The position numbers and the translations under genes were made by a program. This document shows, piece by piece, positions 1-11,620 of a stretch of DNA of 64,000 nt. The notes under the pieces are model-generated. The model worked only from the letters and a program-made list of their open reading frames with translations. It searched no databases and was not told the origin of the DNA. Position 1 is the stretch's first letter; each line of letters starts with the position of its first letter. Source of the DNA: Protonemura montana (taxonomy: Eukaryota > Arthropoda > Insecta > Plecoptera > Nemouridae); assembly GCA_947568835.1 (NCBI GenBank), contig OX387607.1, positions 13,283,701-13,347,700 of the forward strand. Direction: 5' to 3'.

Positions 1-825
1 CATAAGAGCCCATAATGGCCTCCTCTTAAAAACAGTTCGTCGAAAAAAAACGTATTATTCGTGCCCAAACCGCCACGCGTTTTGCTAATGAAGAGGCAGG
101 GTAACCAACATCGAAACTTGTACCACTTTTCAATTGAATATTTCAACAAAGGTATCATATCGGTAACATCACAATTAATTGAATTAGTACAGGGCTGAGT
201 GGTTTGCCCCAGGCACCCTCGAGCAATGTTGCCCTAACCAACCACACGGCGCGCCACTTCAACCAAGCTCGAGTGGCCTTGGCTCCTCCATCAACGTGAC
301 GTCGGTCGACCGGATGCGTCGCGACGGGCTAACGAGACGGCGTCGGATGCCGGGCCTGGAGGCGTCGTCGTCAGTTTATCTTGATGTTAATTTGATTCTC
401 ACATGTAAGCAGAATTTATGAAATGCATTCTAGAAAGATTTTATTTCAAGATTTAAATGTTTTGCATAAGAATCTCGGGCTTCTTGAACACAATTTTAAT
501 TCTGTCGTTGATTAAATTAGATTTTTGGTGGTAAATTTGAACTCGAAAGAAAGCTGAAGTTTTAAACGGAACAAGCCAATGGAAAAACAAATGTTTTTAC
601 CGTGTTTTGTACGACTTTGATATTTTACTTGTAAATTGCAAAATGTACTGACAAAAGTCGTTACTAAATCAAGGTTGGAGAATAAAATACTTTTTAAAAT
701 TTGCACATTGAGTTTATAGTTGCAGTCAAACGGCCAGCAAACTGTAAAACTGTATTTGTGAAAAATAGCCACCAATTGGCGATGGATTCACCGTAGTATT
801 GAATGCTTAAGCATTTTATTCCCAA
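1..825. other. AT-rich intergenic DNA
   Basis: No gene is seen. A GC-rich island at 295-372 contains GCGTCGCGACG (316-326), and the short minus frame at 512-775 lacks features. Confidence 0.6.
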
Positions 826-1035
826 TTTCTTGCAATTACTCGCATTTGAGACTCGTTTACGCACAACGATATGTATCGATATTTTAAAAATAACTGTTCA
901 ATCTTAGAGGTTTGTTAAAAACGACGGCCACAAGCGCCATCGGGAGGCACCTACCGTTACCACGTGTTACCACCTCGTTTGCTCATCAGAAATTATAACA
1001 TAAACGCTGGCTCTCTAAGAAACCTATAAAGTAAG
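826..1035. mobile_element. Fold-back family, partial copy
   Basis: The copy shares CTCGCATTTGAGACT, CAAGCGCCATCGGG, the GTTACCACGTGTT block and TTAACGCTGGCTCTCT-type end words with the copy at 57.8 kb. Confidence 0.7.
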
Positions 1036-1611
1036 TGGCATATGACAAAAATCTGAAACCATAACAACAACAAAAAACTCCACACCCTCGCCCAATCAGC
1101 TGTGATTCGATCGTCAACATGTGCAACAAACCGGATATGACGTGCTCACGTGCGTGCAACAGTTATTTCGATGCACTTCACGCTGCAAGTGCACTATAGA
1201 GTGTATCGAGAGTGCACTTTTACCCCGCGGCATTGTGCGTGTGCGTCGAGGGTCGTGGGACCGTGGTACGCGTGGTCTACGCATTAGAGCGTGTGTCAGC
1301 AATCATAGGCTATGAAATGCTTTCACTGCGTAAACTATACAATGTGGAACTTAAGAACATAGGAACTGAAACGTGCGTATGCATTACTGGGCAATCTGAA
1401 ACAAAGAACATGAATTTGAGCTGGTGACAGATCTATGGAACTTTATATATTCCTTTTGTCAATTATATGGTTTTTTTATCAGAAAATTATGCCTTACTTT
1501 GATATACTTTTATGGGTCACTTAAGTCTAGCTCGTGAGAAAAGATACCAGCGCACAGATTGCACCCTAGTATTGCTACCAACTCATGAATGAAATTGCAG
1601 TATTGATTACA
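1036..1611. other. Intergenic DNA without recognised features
   Basis: Overlapping short frames on both strands at 1114-1427 have no recognisable product. Confidence 0.55.
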
Positions 1612-1880
1612 GTGGCGGGATAAACCTGGTCCAGTCTATCAAGCGAGAAGGGGAAACATATCCTGTCGAAGAGCACCATGGAGACAACCGGCTTTTCGTT
1701 TGTCTATTGCAAGACTATGAATTTTTAATTAGATTTAAAGCTTCGAGCCTTACTCCTAAACGGAACTGGCCGTGTCTATGATGGTCACCCATTTATTTTT
1801 TGATACAGCGCAGTGTTGCTTAACTTCGGTGATGTCATGAGGACCGGTGTTTCCAGCACGCCTAACCGTTCGTTTGTAAT
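1612..1880 (-). mobile_element. Old 5S-headed SINE copy, internally deleted
   Basis: Parts of the body (CTGTCGAAGAGCACCA and neighbours) and the complete but diverged 5S-like head (ending near CCGTTCG at 1872) are present in minus orientation. Unrelated or decayed sequence lies between them. It lies just to the left of a fresh copy. Confidence 0.7.
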
Positions 1881-1915
1881 TCCTGTATTTGTATTGGTGG
1901 AGGCACCGGGTTTAC

Positions 1916-2357
1916 TGTTGGATTATTTAATTGTGGTGTTTAACGACGCACTGTTTTGACAACTGGCCATGCGGCACTAGTCTAATGGCGTCGGTAAAGG
2001 AGTGGATGACGATGAGGATGATGATGAACCAAACCTAGCCTAGAAGGGAGGAGGGGAAACCCGGTGCCGGCACGTAGCCTACTCCTGTCGAAGAGCACCA
2101 AGAGGACCACCGGCTTTACGTCCCTTCCGAAGGACGGTACAACTTGAACAACAAGATTCCTCCACAAATCCACGCTGTCGAGAGGTTGATAAGCAAGGCG
2201 AGTGAAGTCGCTCTACTAACTTTCATCCTTCCAACCTCTCTCCCGAACAGAACGGGTCATGTGTATGATGGTCACCCATCCAATACCTGACTCAGCGCAG
2301 TGTTGCTTAACTTCGGTGATCTAACGAGAACCGGTGTTTCCAACGCGGCAAACAGTT
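1916..2357 (-). mobile_element. Full-length 5S-headed SINE, target duplication likely
   Basis: The minus-strand copy spans the tail (GTGGTGTTTAACGACGCACT in plus reading) to the 5S-like head. A nine-base repeat CGGGTTTAC at 1907-1915 and 2358-2366 fits a target duplication. A few substitutions separate it from the 22 and 32 kb copies. Confidence 0.9.
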
Positions 2358-2366
2358 CGGGTTTAC

Positions 2367-2744
2367 AGGTGGAGTTGTAAATGAAACAAATCTCATACGA
2401 TCTTGTCACAATAAACAGCCGCAACTCAATTTCGCACGTGTCACCTGCCAGCCAGCAAAACGAATACAAATCGAGGAAGTGGTGCATGGTTTCGAAAAGT
2501 AGGGGGCGGGGGGGAGTAACCATGATGCAGTGATCACATGAGGAAATGTAGAGATAGGCAGAGCTAGGGGAGATGCAATTCAGAATGGTACGCACTAGGC
2601 GCTAGAACCATTGCGTTTTAACTTTTGGTCCAAGTCCCAGCTCCATTATTAAAATGGCACTGCGAAAAATAGCGATCGGCCAGCTGCTTCATCGACGAAA
2701 GTGCTGTTGCTTAAAGATTCAATCATCCCTTTTTTAGTACAATA
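2367..2744. other. Intergenic DNA, nothing recognised
   Basis: The minus frame ending at 2272 is partly SINE head and is not a gene. Confidence 0.55.
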
Positions 2745-2965
2745 ATATCAGATGTTTTTTAACTTATAGTACTCGCAGATTACTCGCATTTGAGACTGGT
2801 TTACGTTTAAATAATCCTCATTGGTGCTAATCTCGACGATTGATATACAATTATCGATATTTTGCGATATATCGATAAATCATCAACATAAACCCTTTTA
2901 TTATAAGAGCTGTGACTCTGACTTAACCTATGAACCCAATGCCAACCACTAACGGCACACGGATG
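2745..2965. mobile_element. Fold-back family, partial copy
   Basis: The centre is recognisable (CTCGCATTTGAGACTGGTTT, then GACGATTGATA and a string of ATCGATA words). The right side carries GTGACTCTGAC followed by AACCCAATGCCA, which also appears near 3877-3912. Confidence 0.6.
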
Positions 2966-3040
2966 ATTTTATAAATGGGTAAAAATTGCTCGCATGTAGC
3001 CTTGAAATCAAGTTTTTTATTTCTTAGGAGCCAGATTGAT

Positions 3041-3068
3041 GTGTGGTGTTTAACGACGCACTGTTTTG
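3041..3068 (-). mobile_element. SINE tail fragment
   Basis: Only the 3' terminal words of the 5S-headed SINE (GTGTTTAACGACGCACTGTT) remain. Confidence 0.6.
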
Positions 3069-4847
3069 AATGATTAGGAACCAGGTTGGTGTCCTCATAA
3101 ATAACTTACCAGTCGTCCCCCTAACCGATAGCCACCTCTATGCATCGATATCGTTGTCGACACCATGCCACGGGCGTCGCGACGCGTTAGCTGCGACGCG
3201 TCCACCCGCGTAATTACCCTGTCTCAGCGTCGGCGTCGGCGCCGTCGTCGGTGTCAGCCAATCAGAGTCCTCCGCGTGGCACATTTATACAGTGCGTCTG
3301 TGAAATGATTGGAGGGGTGAAATCTTTAACTAACAAATTACATTTAAATGGCTCTGTAATTATAATTATGGGTGTTAGGATCGATTAAAAGTTACATCGA
3401 AGACTATCGAAGGAAAACTTCTAGCCTTACCTTTAGCTACATAGTGTTATAAATTAAAAAAAACACATAGACTGTGATGTAAAGCGTTAAAGATAAAGAA
3501 CATTCACCGAACAAATGGTAGAAATCTGGAAATCTGTAAACATACCTATCTCAAACCCAGGCAGGGATTGGCTATCTTAATTACAGTGAATTATTCATAA
3601 TGATATTGATTGAACTCGCTGTAGGTACAAAGCAGAACGTTTACAATTCAAGCAACAATTTTGACCACATTTTAGCAAAAACTAATACCGGAAGTCTGTG
3701 ATTTGCAATTTCTCACATGTGGACTAGTACCTACTTTTAAGAAATCCTAACTTTATCAATATTTTATTTTGTTAAATTATTAAATTATTTTGAGTTTTAC
3801 CGTCGTCTTTAAGATCCATCGAGTGACAGCAACCGTTACAATATTTTACCGGAGCGTCAGCTCGTTTAAAATTAGCGCCGTGACTCTGACTAAAACGATA
3901 AGGCCAATGCCAGGACAAGAGTTTAATTTATCTCACTCCCATTTGACCCAAACATGGATTTTTAACACAAATTGTAATCAAAGAAATTATTTCCAACCTC
4001 TTTATTTTTCAAATATTTACGTGTAATTTAAACTCAGCGCACGTGACATTACCAGCGCCGTCTTACGGGAAACAAAACAAGCTCGCTCTTTTGACAGCCG
4101 TGCGTTTCTCATCAGAACAAACGCAGATTTTTGAGACAAAGAAAACGGTGACAGACGAAAGAAGAGAAAAAAAAAACGAACGTCAACACCGCTACAGCGA
4201 TATTCAAGGCACATCCAAAGAGATGATTCCCTTTGAATCCATCATATCAATCTCTCCCCACCCCCATTCTATCCCCACCCCCCTTACCATCACGTTATTC
4301 CATTTGGTTCTATTATTTTTCAAACTGGATTTCGCTCGCGTATTTGATGTGAATCCTGGTGGCACAGGCACCGCCCTCTAGGGGAATCACGTTCGTCCAT
4401 TGTTCCATCCCCTTCCTACCTCACACCCCCGCGCTGGCGGCATCACACTTTTCTGTTTTACAAATTCTTTGCGACCATTTCTGCGAGTTTTTCACCAGCC
4501 CCGGAGAGACGGAGTGGCTGAATCGCGAGCCGTGGAATGGCACAGCGACTGACAGAGGGAAATGGTCTTAGGAGAGTGGCAAACTGTGACGTAACGACCG
4601 TTAGGTAGAGGGCACCGCTAGAATGCGCAAACAAGACGAAAATTTGGTAGTTGTACATCTAAGGTCGTTCATCTGGTATGATCGTATAAAGAGTTTGGTG
4701 TGTAATTGTTTGTGGACATATAAAAACATATAACAAGTAAATCCCTGTCCAAGAAAAAGAGGCTTTTTTACATTCCACCTTACAAGTAGTCGTATATGGA
4801 TAGGTTTACTTAAAAAAAAATAAGACAACATTTCTAGCTTTGTATCT
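3069..4847. other. Intergenic DNA
   Basis: A GC island at 3163-3255 holds the perfect palindrome GCGTCGCGACGC (3174-3185). Around 3877-3912 there is a fragment similar to 2912-2945. No gene is seen. Confidence 0.55.
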
Positions 4848-5269
4848 TTGAGTGTGTAGGTTATAGGTAGAGGCAGAACGTTAATTTTAAACTTTCTGCG
4901 TGAAATATGGCCGCCAAATGACTACCTTACCGACAAAAATACAAAGTACTGCAACACCCCGTTAAGTGGAGCCACTGTCGTATGAAATTTAATTTCGATA
5001 TTTCTCGTACGTTGCTCGCTTTTGAATATCGTTACGTGTACATCAATCGTTGAGGTATAATTGATAGAGATCTTTTGAGCATGAACAGTCTCAAAAGCGA
5101 GTAAACTTACGAGAAATATCGAAAGTAAATTTCATACGACAGTGGCTCCACTAAACGGCGTGTTCCGGTACTCTGCATTTTTGTCGGTAAAGTAGTTATT
5201 TGGAGCACATCTTTCACGCAGAAACTTTAACATTAACGTTCCGTCTCTACTTATAACCTGCACACTCAA
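4848..5269. mobile_element. Fold-back (long inverted repeat) element, near-complete
   Basis: The left arm (from GAGTGTGTAGGTTATA at about 4850) and right arm (ending TATAACCTGCACACTC at about 5267) are imperfect inverted repeats of roughly 180-190 bases around a short centre near 5050-5080. The paired blocks include AACGTTAATTTTAAACTTTC and its counterpart, GACAGTGGCTCCACT and the GAGAAATATCGA region. There is no open frame, so this is a non-autonomous, MITE-like element. Its centre (CGCTTTTGA, ATTGATAGA) defines a family with other copies in the window. Confidence 0.85.
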
Positions 5270-5311
5270 CGTTTGTATATTTGCGGATTATATTTCTTTG
5301 TTCAACATTGT

Positions 5312-5386
5312 GTCAATGCTCGGAGTCAGCCAATCTCTGACTGTCAAGGCTCCATAGCCTGACGGATCTGTCTTGAGGCTGTGGAG
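5312..5386 (+). repeat. Single diverged unit of the 76-bp minisatellite
   Basis: CGGAGTCAGCCAATCTCTGA, then TGTCAAGGCTCCATAGC and TGTCTTGAGGC, match one unit. It lies just to the right of the fold-back element. Confidence 0.65.
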
Positions 5387-8204
5387 GTAAGCAAAAGTGT
5401 GAAGGATTCACACGAATTAAATGGCTAATCCAACACTGAATACAATAATTCGATAAAACAATGTGGCCGTAGCCAAACGTCGAAGCTTTGTTCTAGTTGG
5501 CATGCGTCTCTCCCCATCGAATCCACATATGGCGACTTCTGTCGTCCGCCGCGCATCCAGCCATGCTACGCCACAGTCGCGCCAGTGGCGGAAAGCATTC
5601 CCCACAAGGCAAACATGGCTTCCGCACTGACGAGTCGACCACTCAACGCCCCACCACTGCCCTCTATAAGATCTTTGAGATGGAAGTAAGCGCTGAAACA
5701 AAGCACGAGCGGACGTCGAATGATTGGCTTGTCTCGGGCTCCAATCGGCTTTGTCTCGGGAACGGCTGCTGATGTTCTTTCCGCGGATCCGATCGGCCGG
5801 GATGAGCCGGGGAATCGATGAGACCGGAATGTCACCGCGCAAGAGAAACAAACACTGCCGCGCGAAGTGTGCTTCGACGAAACTTCGATTTTCAAATAAG
5901 CTCAGCTTAGTGTCGTATCAAGTTGAGTTCACGGGTTGTTGGGAGAAAAATAGAAATGGGCCTAAATGAGTAAGAATAACTGATTCATAGCAATGTTAAA
6001 TATGTTAGTTCTTTGAATTATTCTTCAGTTTTTTTTTTAGTAAAATGCATTACGTGTGCCTAGAAAGAACAGTTCTGTGGTTCTTTTGATATTTTTAGAA
6101 ATGATTTCACTATCGTTGAAGTAAAAGGCATGAGTTGGTTGTTTTCGCTTAGCATTCAAGAACATTCCTTTTTAAAACTAGTTACTGCTAAGATTAGATC
6201 AAGTAGACAAGAAACTAAACATCATAATGAGCCATTACTTTATATTATTAATCCTTGTGGCTGTACGGAAAACAAAACGGAGCGTGTAGGCTAGAAATCC
6301 TTCTCTATGAGTCAATGAAACAGACTACTTGACTCATAGCTCCATCTTCCGGACGAGTTCCTAGTTCCGAGCTTCTAATAGTAGTTCCTAGTTTTCTGTT
6401 TGCGCTGCTACATTTAGGCATTTTAGATCCTAATTTGAATTTTTTTTTTGTGAACCCATTGGCATTTTAACACAACATTGTAATGCAATTCGTATGTAAA
6501 TTGATGCAAGCAATAATCCTACGTGCAAAAAAGATGTACATTAAAATAAACACAATATTCGGGCGATGTAATTTCACAGAAGACCTACCAAAAAAGAAAC
6601 CACAAGATTTGAGCAAAGCCTCGAGATCTCAATTTATCTAATTTCGCTCATGACAGACGAAACAGGGTCGCTTTTGTCGCTGAAGAACCGAGCAAGGAAT
6701 GGGGTGAGTTTCGTGTTCGGTGATAGCGCCAACTCGAGACAATTTGCCCGCGTTGTTAAGCAAATTCTTCTCCAATTACCCACCCATTTCCTCTGTGGCA
6801 AGCGCAAACTCGACGAAACAACAACTCGCTGCGGCAAAACCGAAACTCAATTACACTTTGTTTGTCCCCAACCGTCGACCGACGTGAATAGTTGCAAATT
6901 AGATTCAAACTCGAGGCCGATGGACGGGCGCGTTCTGGCGGGGAAAACAAGCACTCTCCGGGTACCAATGTAATGAGATCACGAGCTTGAGAGTCATTTA
7001 CATGCATTACCCGTCGACCGAGCGCCCACCCCAATTCCACGGCATCGTAACAGCGAGAGGAACCTGTCGTCTGTCTAATATATGCAAAACATATTGTGTG
7101 TGTGCTTTGCATTTTTAGTGTGACGTTGTTCAATTTCCGTCGATTGCTATGGTGGCCGTGACGAGCGCTGACGTCGGTGGCAAAGAGGATGAGAAAACAC
7201 GATTCACATAACCTCAATGTTTGCGCGCGATTCTGTAAACGAAACACGAACAATATGGCCGTGTCAGTTTGAAATGAATGCGGTCTGAGATGAAAAAGAG
7301 GCCGTGGAATTACGAAAAGAAAAGGCGTAAAAGATGGTCCGTTGGATAATAAATAATGTTACTCTCTACATGGCAGTGAAAAATCAAATCTAAGTTAAAA
7401 TTGACTTTTGTTTCTCACTGTTTTTTTTTTCTGTGCGTGTTATTTCGTTTCTTAGCCGAAACGCATAAAGAAAAAAATAATTTCCTTCCCTCCGAACCAA
7501 GAAAAAGCCCCCGACGATAATAAAATAAAGTCGGATCTAGTCTCGCATAATCCTTGCTCATAACGCCTGGTACGCGCTGTCGCCGACGCCGGCAGTAAAA
7601 CGTAATGAGTTTGCCGAGGTAGTTACGCAGCACCCTACCACCAGGAGCAGGATTGTGCCTGGGCCGTGCGAGCTAAGCGCTAATAGCCGATGCGCTACGG
7701 GTGGCTGGATGTGGAGTTAGGTGGCGGCCGACGGCGTTCAACGGGTCCCTAGTGCCTCGTAGCGCAACTAATCACCCTCCCCCCCACTAACCAAAGTCTT
7801 GCCACGAGCCTTTTGCTACCACTTATCGTTGTAGAGCGAAGGTGGCGCTATCGCGGCGTGGGGTGTTTTGAGTCGAAGGCGGCCATTTCCTGCTTCAAAT
7901 ACATTTTAATGTTTCTTCCTCGAATGTTCCGTAAGCTAAGCTGACGCACAGTGATTTTGCTGTTGAAACCACCGCTTAAAATAGCCAATCAATATACTAT
8001 TTCTAAATAATTAACCAATAAGAACAGTGGTAAAGTCAGCCATTTTAACTGTCGGTTCTTATATCTAATAAGAGCAGGGGCTTTTTACAGAACGACCTGT
8101 AAACCAATATTCATCGAGAAGAAATTACTGACTCTCCATGGACTATTTATCTATCATACCATCACGTTTCGATAAACAACACTCTGCCCCCAACACCATA
8201 TCCC
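5387..8204. other. Intergenic DNA with unsupported open frames
   Basis: Frames of 80-165 codons occur on both strands at 5417-5969 and 6634-7253. None has splice borders or a recognisable domain that I can defend. A dispersed repeat copy lies at 6125-6215. Confidence 0.5.
6125..6215 (+). repeat. Unclassified dispersed repeat, copy 1
   Basis: CTTAGCATTCAAGAACATTC and AAAACTAGTTACTGCTAAG match the other three copies (11.4, 18.1 and 56.7 kb). Confidence 0.6.
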
Positions 8205-8564
8205 GAATCAAAAGGAACTAGAAACAGAACGCATTTCGTTCGACCCAGCCACAATATGCACACCTACTAAAAAAGTTCAGTATTTCAGGGGCAGGTTCTA
8301 TTCAACGACCTTCCTCTGTCGTTGAAAAACAAACGCGGTACGAGTCAATTCAGAAGCAAACTGAAGAAATTCCTCTGTGAGCTTTGCCCATACTCCCTTG
8401 AGAATACCGCACCCATAAGCTCGTCTGACACTGTAATGTTATTTTCTTAACTAAATAATTGTCACTAACTTATTCCATAACAATATTTATGTATATTTAT
8501 CTGTATATTTATTTTGTTCCCGGAATAACAAGAACCACTATTATTATTATTATTATTATTATAG
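8205..8564 (+). mobile_element. LINE 3' remnant with (TTA)n tail
   Basis: A translated stretch FQGQVLFNDLPLSLKNKRG followed by FRSKLKKFLCELCPYSLE matches in pattern the C-terminal end of the LINE at 32.3 kb (KLYNALPAKIKNIKGRQKF, FLIEKCFYSVSEY). The frame has at least one internal TAA upstream (near 8268) and ends at TAA near 8450. It is followed by an AT-rich 3' UTR and a TTA run at about 8539-8562. This is a 5'-truncated, decayed copy of the same or a sister LINE family. Confidence 0.8.
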
Positions 8565-8829
8565 AACTGGCTTTGTCGTGCTAGCATTTGCTAATCTAAC
8601 CAATCGTTTTATTTGTTCAATCCAACCCAATCACACAGTGTTCAGTTGGGGTCATAAACCACAACCTTCAACCGGTCGACAGAATGCAATTACAATAAAA
8701 TGCAGCAACAAAAATTACAGTTGTTCCAAGGCAGAGTCATCATTAATTTGAAAGTCAAGAAATTTAAAAACCCAAAATTAAGACTGGATTGCGCCCAATC
8801 AATCTCATAACGCAATCGTTTAAAAAGCA

Positions 8830-8965
8830 TTTACCAATATTTGAGTCGTAATTTTTTAATAATAGAATTTTGTTAAAAAGGACAGTTGAAAGCGCAATCA
8901 GGTGGCCACGACATTATCAAATTTTGCCGGCTCGTTTGCTCAGCAAAACGTTTAACATAAAATCC
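8830..8965. mobile_element. Fold-back family, degenerate copy
   Basis: The stretch resembles the right half of the 57.8 kb copy, including GAGTCGTAATT, GGCTCGTTTGCTCAGC and GTTTAACAT. It abuts the donor side of the candidate minus-strand exon. Confidence 0.55.
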
Positions 8966-8975
8966 AGTGATTTAC

Positions 8976-9476
8976 CTTTATGATAATCCAGTCCGTGCTA
9001 GCGACCACGTCGCTCCAAAACCCATCCACAGAGTTGTATCGCGAATATATATGGAAATTCAGCTCGACTTTTCGAGACCGTATACCGATTGGCAAGAAAC
9101 TGAACATGTACACGGCAATTCCGACTCCAACTCCAGTGCACGTGGCAATCTCATCAACGCCGAGTGTGGAAACTCCCGAGAATTTTGCATCGGCTCGCGT
9201 GTCCCACGGAGTTGAAACAACACCAAGTGAGCGCTGCGAGTTCGGGAGAGAGATGGAAGAGGAATCGGAGTTAAGCAGCACTTCTTCTATGGTGTCCAAA
9301 TTGACGTACACAAAGCTACACGATCGGTCAGGGAAGTGGTTCAGGGGATTGTAACTATTCCAATCTTCAAAAGTGACAAAGTTATGGGGTCCCCGATCAT
9401 TGATGTTTGCAGACAGGTTCATAGGATAGGGTTCACTCTTGGCTCTCATTCAGGCTAGACTAGCTTCATCATCAAC
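8976..9476 (-). CDS. Candidate coding exon of an unrecognised minus-strand gene (158 codons from ATG at 9449)
   Basis: On the minus strand a pyrimidine-rich tract ending TTTTTTAACAG abuts 9476, and an open frame runs from ATG at 9449 to AAG at 8976, followed by GTAAAT, a good donor. That gives 158 codons ending in phase 0. A TGA immediately before the ATG means translation would start in this exon, with the upstream 27 bases as 5' UTR. The start context is weak (t at -3). The residue composition is protein-like: SEPYPMNLSANIND near the start, NSDSSSISLPNSQRS in the middle, and a short hydrophobic patch (GVGVGIAVYMFSFLPIGI) that is marginal for a membrane segment. I do not recognise the family, and no partner exons were found on either side. 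The sequence just past the donor belongs to a degenerate fold-back repeat. It could instead be a chance open frame or a pseudogene. A competing 124-codon plus-strand frame overlaps it. Confidence 0.42.
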
Positions 9477-10727
9477 CTGTTAAAAAACAGACAGTAGACA
9501 AAGTGCTAGTGGGACAATGCCAACATAGTGTCAAGGAGCTAACCTTCTAAGTTCTGTTCTATAAGGTTAAGTGCCGGCACCGTGTTCACGCTCAGCTCAA
9601 TTTACAATGAGGTTCACAATACAGTAAACCCATTGGGACAGCATTTAAATTTAATGGCACTTTTAATGCTATTACACCACATGCTGATTTTATTCCATGC
9701 ACCTTCAAGATCTAAATCAAAGTATTGCTGTGAACAAAAATGGCGCCTACGTGGACTAGTTGGCCACTCCATGCTGTTAGCGTGCGCTCCTCAGAATAAA
9801 CCCATTTACTCGCCGTGTACTCGGCTATTAAACGCACGCAACACGGCGACGCGTTAAACCCTCGTTAACTCCTTGGTTACGACGCCGATGGCCACGCCCT
9901 GCCTAGCGACGCGGTGAGTTAGAGTATTAAACTCGTTGGGATAATTTTCTTCATGCAGTCAGTGCTGCTTGGAGACTTTAGGAAGGAAAAAGCGAGTGTG
10001 GTTGATTTTTTTTAAATCCCACCGCTGCCACCATTGTAGTGTAACATGTGTTTTACCGAAAATGTATTTTTTGTTATGGATTTTGTGTCAAAAAAAAAAC
10101 ACTCTCTCTTCAGTTTCGCTCTCATAATTCAAGAGTTGACACATTTCTTTGGAACTCCTGGTAGAACGTGATACACTTACACCCCACGCCAATTCTCTAT
10201 TCCAACTCTCTAATGGTTTCCGTGAATCAGGATCGCAACTCCTTGGGCTGAAAAAATGAAAGTGGATCTAGCAAGGTTAGGACAACTATACACAAATATG
10301 CTCTGAAATCTTTGCAGAGTTTCTGGAAAAATGAGCGCAGGCTTTTTGATATGACGGCTACGTCGCCGACAGAAAAGATTCCAGCCGCCATGCCAGAATG
10401 AATTGGGGTGGAAGTGAAAACATGGCTGCACGGTGCTGTATAACATGATCATAATGACCAGTCTTCTCTGATGCAACGACGGTTGGGAAATCTATGGGAA
10501 TATATCAGTGAACAGCTCAATATAATGCCGTGTAGGAAAATATATTGAATGCCATTGATTCGAATGGACCACGATGCCAACATGAAAGTGGGATGATGAT
10601 TTCGCTGAAATATTTTAGTTGTGTTGTAAAGGGAAACGGAAAGGGCCGCCATATTGCATACTTCTTATGGATAACAGACAGATGATATCTTAATAATCCG
10701 CAGAAATTAATCCTGTAAAAGGAAGTG
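9477..10727. other. Intergenic DNA upstream of the candidate minus-strand exon
   Basis: Any 5' exon or promoter for the 9 kb candidate would lie here or further right. None could be located by eye. Confidence 0.45.
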
Positions 10728-11114
10728 TTAACACTGCGCTGAGTCAGGTATTGGATGAGTGACTATCATACACATGACTAGTTCTGTTCGGGAGAGAGGT
10801 TGGAGAGATGAAAGTTAGTACAGCAACTTCATTCGCCTTGCTTATCAACATCTCGACAGCATGGATTTGTGGAGGAATCCTGTTATTCGCGTTGTACCGT
10901 CCTTCGGAAGGGACGTTAAACCGGTGGTCCCATTGGTGAATTTCGACATGAGTAGGTTACGTTCAGGCACAGGGTAAACCCTCCTCCCTTCTAGGCTAGG
11001 TTAGGTTTATCATCAACTTCATCATCATCCACTCATTCACCGACGCTATTTGACCAGTGCCACATGGCCAGATGTCAAAACAGTGCGTCGTTAAACCCCA
11101 ATAATCAATCAATC
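10728..11114 (+). mobile_element. 5S-headed SINE, 5' truncated
   Basis: The plus-strand copy starts inside the 5S-like head, at GTTAACACTGCGCTGAGTCA. It runs through the body to TGCGTCGTTAAACCCC and an (AATC)n tail. The first half of the internal promoter is lost. Confidence 0.9.
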
Positions 11115-11439
11115 AGGAAGTATTAACTATGGGGCTTGGAAAAGTGATGTTTCTTCTCTTAATACCAAAATCCAAGGTCATCTTTCAAAAGCGTTCACTA
11201 AATTTAAGGAAAAAAATACGGTTATAGTTAAAAGTCTGTAGCGTGTCCGACTCCTGGCCGAAACCGAATTTTAAATTATGATTTGATTTGGGCATGCGAT
11301 CTGTCAATGCACTGCAATTAAGTACCCAGCATGTCGATGATTCCTTTCTACTCGACCTAGCTCCGTTCGCTCAACTCTTTATACGCTAAATTCCTTCCAA
11401 ACATGTTACTTTATGGTTAAGCAATTCTGCTTAACCTGC

Positions 11440-11620
11440 TTAACGATCGGAACAGGACTGCTTTTACCATTGATAAAGTTATAGGTACAAGTTACGAAAA
11501 GTTGGGAAATTTAGTTGTTCTTCACTTAGCATTCAAAACCCATTTAAAAAAGTGTTTTTCAAAACTAGTGCTAAGGCTAGATAGAGAAGACTTGAGTTTA
11601 AAAACTAATATTTCGACTGG
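11440..11620 (+). repeat. Unclassified dispersed repeat, copy 2
   Basis: The longest copies are this one and 56.7 kb. Shared words are GGTACAAGTTACGAAA, GGGAAATTTAGTTGTTCTTC and CAAAACTAGTGCTAAGG. The 64-codon frame here is within the repeat. Confidence 0.75.

Noticed and set aside
5417-5969. Several frames of 80-144 codons on both strands
   Set aside because: They overlap each other with no splice context or recognisable motif. The higher GC content explains their openness.
6634-7253. Frames of 107 and 165 codons on opposite strands
   Set aside because: Neither has a domain, good splice borders or a second exon that I could find.
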